From contig CALLME010000193.1 of NCBI GenBank assembly GCA_938007945.1, positions 1-8,863 of the forward strand: a stretch of DNA of 8,863 bases. The letters are read 5' to 3'. The position numbers and the translations under genes were made by a program. Positions within the stretch are counted from its first letter, which is position 1. Each line of letters begins with the position of its first letter. This document shows positions 5,786-8,863 of this stretch, piece by piece. Under the pieces are notes generated by a model. It made no database searches and was not told where the DNA came from. It worked only from the letters and a program-made list of their open reading frames with translations. This DNA is from an uncultured Caulobacterales bacterium. Its GTDB lineage: Bacteria > Pseudomonadota > Alphaproteobacteria > Caulobacterales > Maricaulaceae.

Positions 5786-6486
5786 CAGACGCAACACCCC
5801 AAATTGAGCCAGAAGACGCAAACGTCAATTCCGCTGCGCGCACTGAGCCGCATCCCTTCCTTGAAACGGGTCGCGTACTGTTCGCGCGCGAGGTGAGCTT
5901 TATGCTCTCCGGCGTGAGTTTAGAAAACTTGCCCCCGCCAGGACCGCCAGAGGTGTGCTTTGCAGGGCGCTCTAATGTCGGTAAATCAAGCCTGATCAAC
6001 GCGCTAACTAATCGCAATGGTCTGGCACGCGCATCCAACACACCGGGCCGTACGCGAGAACTGAATTATTTTAATGTGGATGATCGCCTACGTCTTGTTG
6101 ACCTTCCGGGTTACGGCTATGCGCGAGCGTCTAAGGCGGACATTGCGAAATGGACGGAACTGACGCGAGCCTTCCTGCGCGGTCGTGCGCCATTACGACG
6201 CGTGTTTATGCTCATCGATAGTCGCCACGGCGTAAAACCATCAGATATTGAGCTAATGGATATGCTTGACGAGGCGGCAGTGACCTATCAGCTCATTTTC
6301 ACCAAGACCGATAAAATCAAACCGCCGCAAGTCATAAAAGGCATTATGAAAGCCGCGAAAGTCATTAAAAAGCGTCCTGCTGCCTTCCCTGAAATCATCC
6401 CGACATCAAGCGTAAAAAAAGACGGGCTCGACCTGCTGAAAGCGGAAATGGCGAGCCTCGCCCTGCCCGATGATAAATCTGTTTAG
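5782..6486 (+). CDS. engB: Ribosome biogenesis GTPase EngB (YihA/YsxC)
   Basis: EngB is a small TRAFAC-class GTPase needed for assembly of the 50S subunit. All G motifs are visible in the 234 residues: G1 GRSNVGKS (62-69), G2 around TPGRT (87-91), G3 DLPG with YGYA (107-114), G4 TKTD (174-177) and G5 TSS (208-210). The 40-60 residue N-terminal extension before the GTPase core is common in alphaproteobacterial members. The start overlaps the rnpA stop by ATGA, so coupled translation is likely. In many relatives yidD and yidC lie between rnpA and this gene; here they do not. The stop is TAG at 6484-6486. Confidence 0.96.
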   Translation: MTDATPQIEPEDANVNSAARTEPHPFLETGRVLFAREVSFMLSGVSLENLPPPGPPEVCFAGRSNVGKSSLINALTNRNGLARASNTPGRTRELNYFNVDDRLRLVDLPGYGYARASKADIAKWTELTRAFLRGRAPLRRVFMLIDSRHGVKPSDIELMDMLDEAAVTYQLIFTKTDKIKPPQVIKGIMKAAKVIKKRPAAFPEIIPTSSVKKDGLDLLKAEMASLALPDDKSV

Positions 6487-6510
6487 AACTTACGGATAAG
6501 TTACGTTTTT
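6487..6510 (+). terminator. Weak terminator-like hairpin after engB
   Basis: AACTTA (6487-6492) and TAAGTT (6497-6502) form a 6-bp stem with loop CGGA, followed by ACG and five T (6506-6510). It starts directly after the engB stop. The AT-rich stem makes it weak; it may only attenuate read-through into argB 40 bp further on. Confidence 0.3.
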
Positions 6511-6549
6511 CCTCTAGGACAGGCTGCGTAATCAGTTTAGGAAAATGCC

Positions 6550-7407
6550 ATGTTAAAACGCCGTCAAAATGAAACTGGCTGGACGAGTGCGAAAACGCTT
6601 TCTGAGGCCCTGCCCTTTATTCAGCGTTATTCTGACCAAACGGTTGTGATCAAATTTGGCGGCAACGCCATGGGCTCTGAGGACTTGACCCGACAATTTG
6701 CTAATGATGTCGTGCTCCTGCGCCAGTTTGGTATTCGCCCTGTTATCGTCCATGGCGGCGGGCCACAAATTGGGGACATGCTCAAGCGGCTCAATATCAA
6801 GAGCGAATTTGTCGATGGTCTTCGTGTTTCTGATATTGAGACCGTCGAAGTCGCGGAAATGGTGCTCTCTGGCGCGATTAATAAATCTCTCGTGCAAGCG
6901 ATTAATGAGGCAGGCGGCAAAGCCGTGGGACTTTCAGGCAAAGACGCGAATCTCATCAAAGCCCGCCAAGTGCGCAAAGATTTAGGCTTCGCAGGCGACC
7001 CTGTGGATACGGATACCAGCGTGATTGAAACACTCAGCCGTGACGGCTTTATCCCTGTCATCTCTCCGATTAGTGCGGGCGAGCAAGGCGGGTCTTACAA
7101 CGTCAATGCCGATACGGCGGCGGGCGTGCTTGCGGGAGCGCTCGGCGCGTCACGCCTCATGCTGCTGACCGATATTGAGGGTGTTAAAGATAAAGACGGG
7201 AATTTACTGACAAACCTGTCTATTAAAGATGCACGCGCATTGATGGATGACGGTACGGCGTCAGGCGGGATGATTCCCAAACTTGGTACCTGTATCGCTG
7301 CGCTAGATGCGGGTGTGAAAGCGGTTGTTATCCTTGACGGACGCCGCGCGCATGGGTTGCTGGTAGAATTATTTACAGATCAAGGTGCGGGGACCCTAAT
7401 CCGATGA
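6550..7407 (+). CDS. argB: Acetylglutamate kinase
   Basis: ArgB phosphorylates N-acetyl-L-glutamate with ATP, the second step of arginine synthesis, in the cytoplasm. The 285-residue protein carries the amino-acid-kinase landmarks: VIKFGGNAM with Lys35 (33-41), HGGGPQI (68-74), GLRVSD (90-95), GLSGKD (127-132), NVNADTAAG (184-192), the nucleotide-site TDIEGVKDKDG (207-217) and GGMIPK with Lys244 (239-244). The N-terminal helix of about 25 residues before the kinase core (GWTSAKTLSEALPFIQRY) is of the kind that mediates hexamer formation in arginine-inhibited ArgB enzymes, so feedback inhibition by arginine is plausible. TAGGAAAA (6538-6545) precedes the ATG by a good spacing. Its TGA overlaps the next ATG by four bases. 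The engB-argB neighbourhood is usual for alphaproteobacteria. Confidence 0.97.
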   Translation: MLKRRQNETGWTSAKTLSEALPFIQRYSDQTVVIKFGGNAMGSEDLTRQFANDVVLLRQFGIRPVIVHGGGPQIGDMLKRLNIKSEFVDGLRVSDIETVEVAEMVLSGAINKSLVQAINEAGGKAVGLSGKDANLIKARQVRKDLGFAGDPVDTDTSVIETLSRDGFIPVISPISAGEQGGSYNVNADTAAGVLAGALGASRLMLLTDIEGVKDKDGNLLTNLSIKDARALMDDGTASGGMIPKLGTCIAALDAGVKAVVILDGRRAHGLLVELFTDQGAGTLIR

Positions 7408-8483
7408 GCGCAACGCGGTTCAAATATATCCAAACCCTCGCCGTTTTAAGCCTCAGCGTGGCGTCCCCTGCCTTAGCTCAGACATCAGAGACGGACAACG
7501 CTGCCTCGTCTATTCCTGCTAATCAATGGAACATATGTAACGAGACATCTTATGTATTGCGGGTCGCCTCAGCCACGCAAGAGTCTGGCAAGATGACACC
7601 GCGCGGTTGGGACCGCGTACGACCCGGGGGATGCCTGACGAAAACACCGCCTATGGGCACAGACCGCTACGTCTTTGCCGAGAGTGCGGGGTTTCACATA
7701 GGGCGGGTGCGTGAATGGAAGGGCACAGTCTCGCTCTGCGTTGATGTTGGGGATTTTGAATCTGATGCGAGTATGAGTTGTAAGCTACAAGATATGGACA
7801 CGCGGCCTTACCTCAAAGTCGACCCGAAAGAGCAAACGACGACTTTTATTGAGCCTGATAATTTTGGAGACAAAGCGGACACGGCAGGCATTCAGCGGCT
7901 GCTGCGTGACAATGGTTATAAAATCTCGCGTATTGACGGAATGAAGGGGCGGCGCACAACGCGCACGCTCTCCACCTTTCTTAAAGAAAATGAGATAGAC
8001 GGAAACCCAACAACAGGTGAAAAATTCGAGGCCCTCATTAAAGGCGCGCAAGAGGTGCAGGCGAGCATCGGCCTGACGCTGTGCAATAAATCAAGCCAAA
8101 CGATTTGGTCCGCCATTGCCTATCAAAGCGAAGGCGAATGGGAGAGCCGGGGGTGGTGGCCAATTGACGCCAATGATTGCGCGCGACCGTTTTCCGATAC
8201 GCTGGAAAACTCCAATGCCCATTTTTTTGCTCTGCAAGAACAGCCCATGTCTGAGGATAGCGAAACCCGACCTAAAGATAGGCTGCTCCGTACCATTGCC
8301 GCTAAACCGCGTCAGTTTTGTGTCGCCGAAGGTGTGTTTTCCGCCATTGGGGACGAGTATTGCTCGGATCGCGGCTACAGCCCTGTCAGCTTTCGTCCTC
8401 TCCCCACAGAAGAAACAGGCACAACTGTGAACCTCACCGACGCCGATTTTGTCGAGCCAAGCACCACGGGGCTGCGCCGCTAA
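7404..8483 (+). CDS. Exported protein with two DUF1036 domains around a peptidoglycan-binding-like segment
   Basis: The 359-residue product has a signal peptide (hydrophobic 11-24, cleavage likely after ALA at 25). Residues about 42-130 and 224-325 are two copies of a DUF1036-type module, each with a CN(E/K)(T/S)S start, a (R)GW(D/W) centre and a later Cys pair. The cysteines have matching internal spacing: C45-C77 and C227-C259 (32 apart), C112-C126 and C306-C320 (14 apart). They could form two disulfides per module in the periplasm. Between them, about 160-212 (GIQRLLRDNGYKISRIDG, then RRTTRTLSTFLKENEI) resembles a PG_binding_1 three-helix fold. Function is unknown. Its ATG overlaps the argB stop (ATGA), and the HAD gene follows after 2 bp, so it is made from the same mRNA; a role in arginine synthesis is not implied. 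The frame runs to TAA at 8481-8483. Confidence 0.85.
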   Translation: MSATRFKYIQTLAVLSLSVASPALAQTSETDNAASSIPANQWNICNETSYVLRVASATQESGKMTPRGWDRVRPGGCLTKTPPMGTDRYVFAESAGFHIGRVREWKGTVSLCVDVGDFESDASMSCKLQDMDTRPYLKVDPKEQTTTFIEPDNFGDKADTAGIQRLLRDNGYKISRIDGMKGRRTTRTLSTFLKENEIDGNPTTGEKFEALIKGAQEVQASIGLTLCNKSSQTIWSAIAYQSEGEWESRGWWPIDANDCARPFSDTLENSNAHFFALQEQPMSEDSETRPKDRLLRTIAAKPRQFCVAEGVFSAIGDEYCSDRGYSPVSFRPLPTEETGTTVNLTDADFVEPSTTGLRR

Positions 8484-8485
8484 AT

Positions 8486-8863
8486 ATGCACCCCAAACTT
8501 TCCCACATTCGCGACTGGATTTTTGATCTAGATAATACGCTTTACCGCGCGGACGCCAACTTCTTTAAGCAAATCGATATCAAGATGACAGATTTTATTG
8601 CGCGTTATCTCTCGCTCGAATCGGACGCCGCCTCCCTGCTACGCAAAGATTATTGGGCGGAATATGGCACGACGCTCTCTGGCCTCATGGCGGTGCACAG
8701 CATGGATCCAGCAGAGTTTCTAGATTACGTCCATGACGTTGATCTAGATATTTTAAAACCTGACCCAAATATGCGCGCCCGTATCAAAGCCCTGCCAGGC
8801 CGCAAATTAATTTATACCAACGGGTCCAAAGGCCACGCCAAAAACGTGGGCACGCATCTGAAC
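8486..8863 (+). CDS. HAD-superfamily hydrolase, pyrimidine 5'-nucleotidase type, 3' end missing
   Basis: From ATG 8486 the frame is open to the window edge, giving the first 126 residues. HAD motif I is FDLDNTLY (13-20, nucleophile Asp14 and acid/base Asp16) and motif II is YTNGS (110-114, Thr111). A helical cap about 21-100 lies between them, with the DYW.EYGTTL stretch (55-64) typical of the SDT1/pyrimidine 5'-nucleotidase branch. Members remove phosphate from nucleoside monophosphates or related small phosphates. Motifs III and IV would lie beyond the window. It starts 2 bp after the DUF1036 stop without a strong Shine-Dalgarno, so translational coupling is likely. In related genomes a HAD nucleotidase close to argB is, as far as I recall, a common neighbour. 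Confidence 0.9.
   Translation, partial: MHPKLSHIRDWIFDLDNTLYRADANFFKQIDIKMTDFIARYLSLESDAASLLRKDYWAEYGTTLSGLMAVHSMDPAEFLDYVHDVDLDILKPDPNMRARIKALPGRKLIYTNGSKGHAKNVGTHLN

Noticed and set aside
6627..7061. 144-codon minus-strand frame inside argB
   Set aside because: It lies fully opposite a strongly conserved argB and its low-complexity Ser/Pro-rich product looks like an antisense shadow.
7785..8051. 88-codon minus-strand frame opposite the DUF1036 gene
   Set aside because: It is antisense to a gene with a clear signal peptide and duplicated conserved modules; no family features.

Overview
The window looks like chromosomal DNA from an alphaproteobacterium, probably of the Hyphomonadaceae/Maricaulales/Caulobacterales type. 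This is inferred from the protein character (an alphaproteobacterial-style ArgB and EngB, a DUF1036 protein, a Caulobacter-like exported amidohydrolase), from the rpmH-rnpA-engB-argB gene order, and from roughly balanced base composition. It cannot be pinned to a genus by eye. No mobile element, CRISPR array, tRNA or rRNA was seen.

Left part (1-2741): the 3' end of a metal-dependent amidohydrolase of the imidazolonepropionase/Xaa-Pro dipeptidase group reads rightward. It converges, across a 47-bp gap, on a leftward gene for a membrane histidine kinase with no response regulator beside it. Behind the kinase start lies a 276-bp spacer with two short hairpin repeats of the REP type. The two share a stem core and loop length and differ by a compensatory base pair. 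Next to them are a 10-bp perfect hairpin and a T-run terminator that close the next leftward operon.

Middle part (2742-4963): two leftward genes 29 bp apart encode a TVP38/TMEM64 (DedA-like) membrane protein and a mercuric-reductase-like FAD disulfide oxidoreductase. They probably form a two-gene operon, TVP38 first. The oxidoreductase keeps its redox-active CxxxxC pair but has Tyr where dihydrolipoamide dehydrogenases have the catalytic His.

Right part (4964-8863): a rightward housekeeping cluster runs rpmH (44 aa), rnpA (GTG start), engB and argB, then a DUF1036 protein and the 5' part of a HAD-type pyrimidine 5'-nucleotidase. rnpA/engB and argB/DUF1036 overlap by ATGA, and the HAD gene starts 2 bp after the DUF1036 stop, so translation is probably coupled. 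The cluster joins translation (L34), RNA processing (RNase P protein), ribosome assembly (EngB GTPase) and arginine synthesis (ArgB). yidD and yidC, which usually sit between rnpA and engB in related bacteria, are absent here.

Most of the window is ordinary. The best second-look items are the duplicated DUF1036 exported protein with an identical cysteine frame in both halves, the TVP38/oxidoreductase pair with its altered active site, the missing yidC, the perfect 16-bp palindrome across the rnpA start codon, and the covarying hairpin pair.
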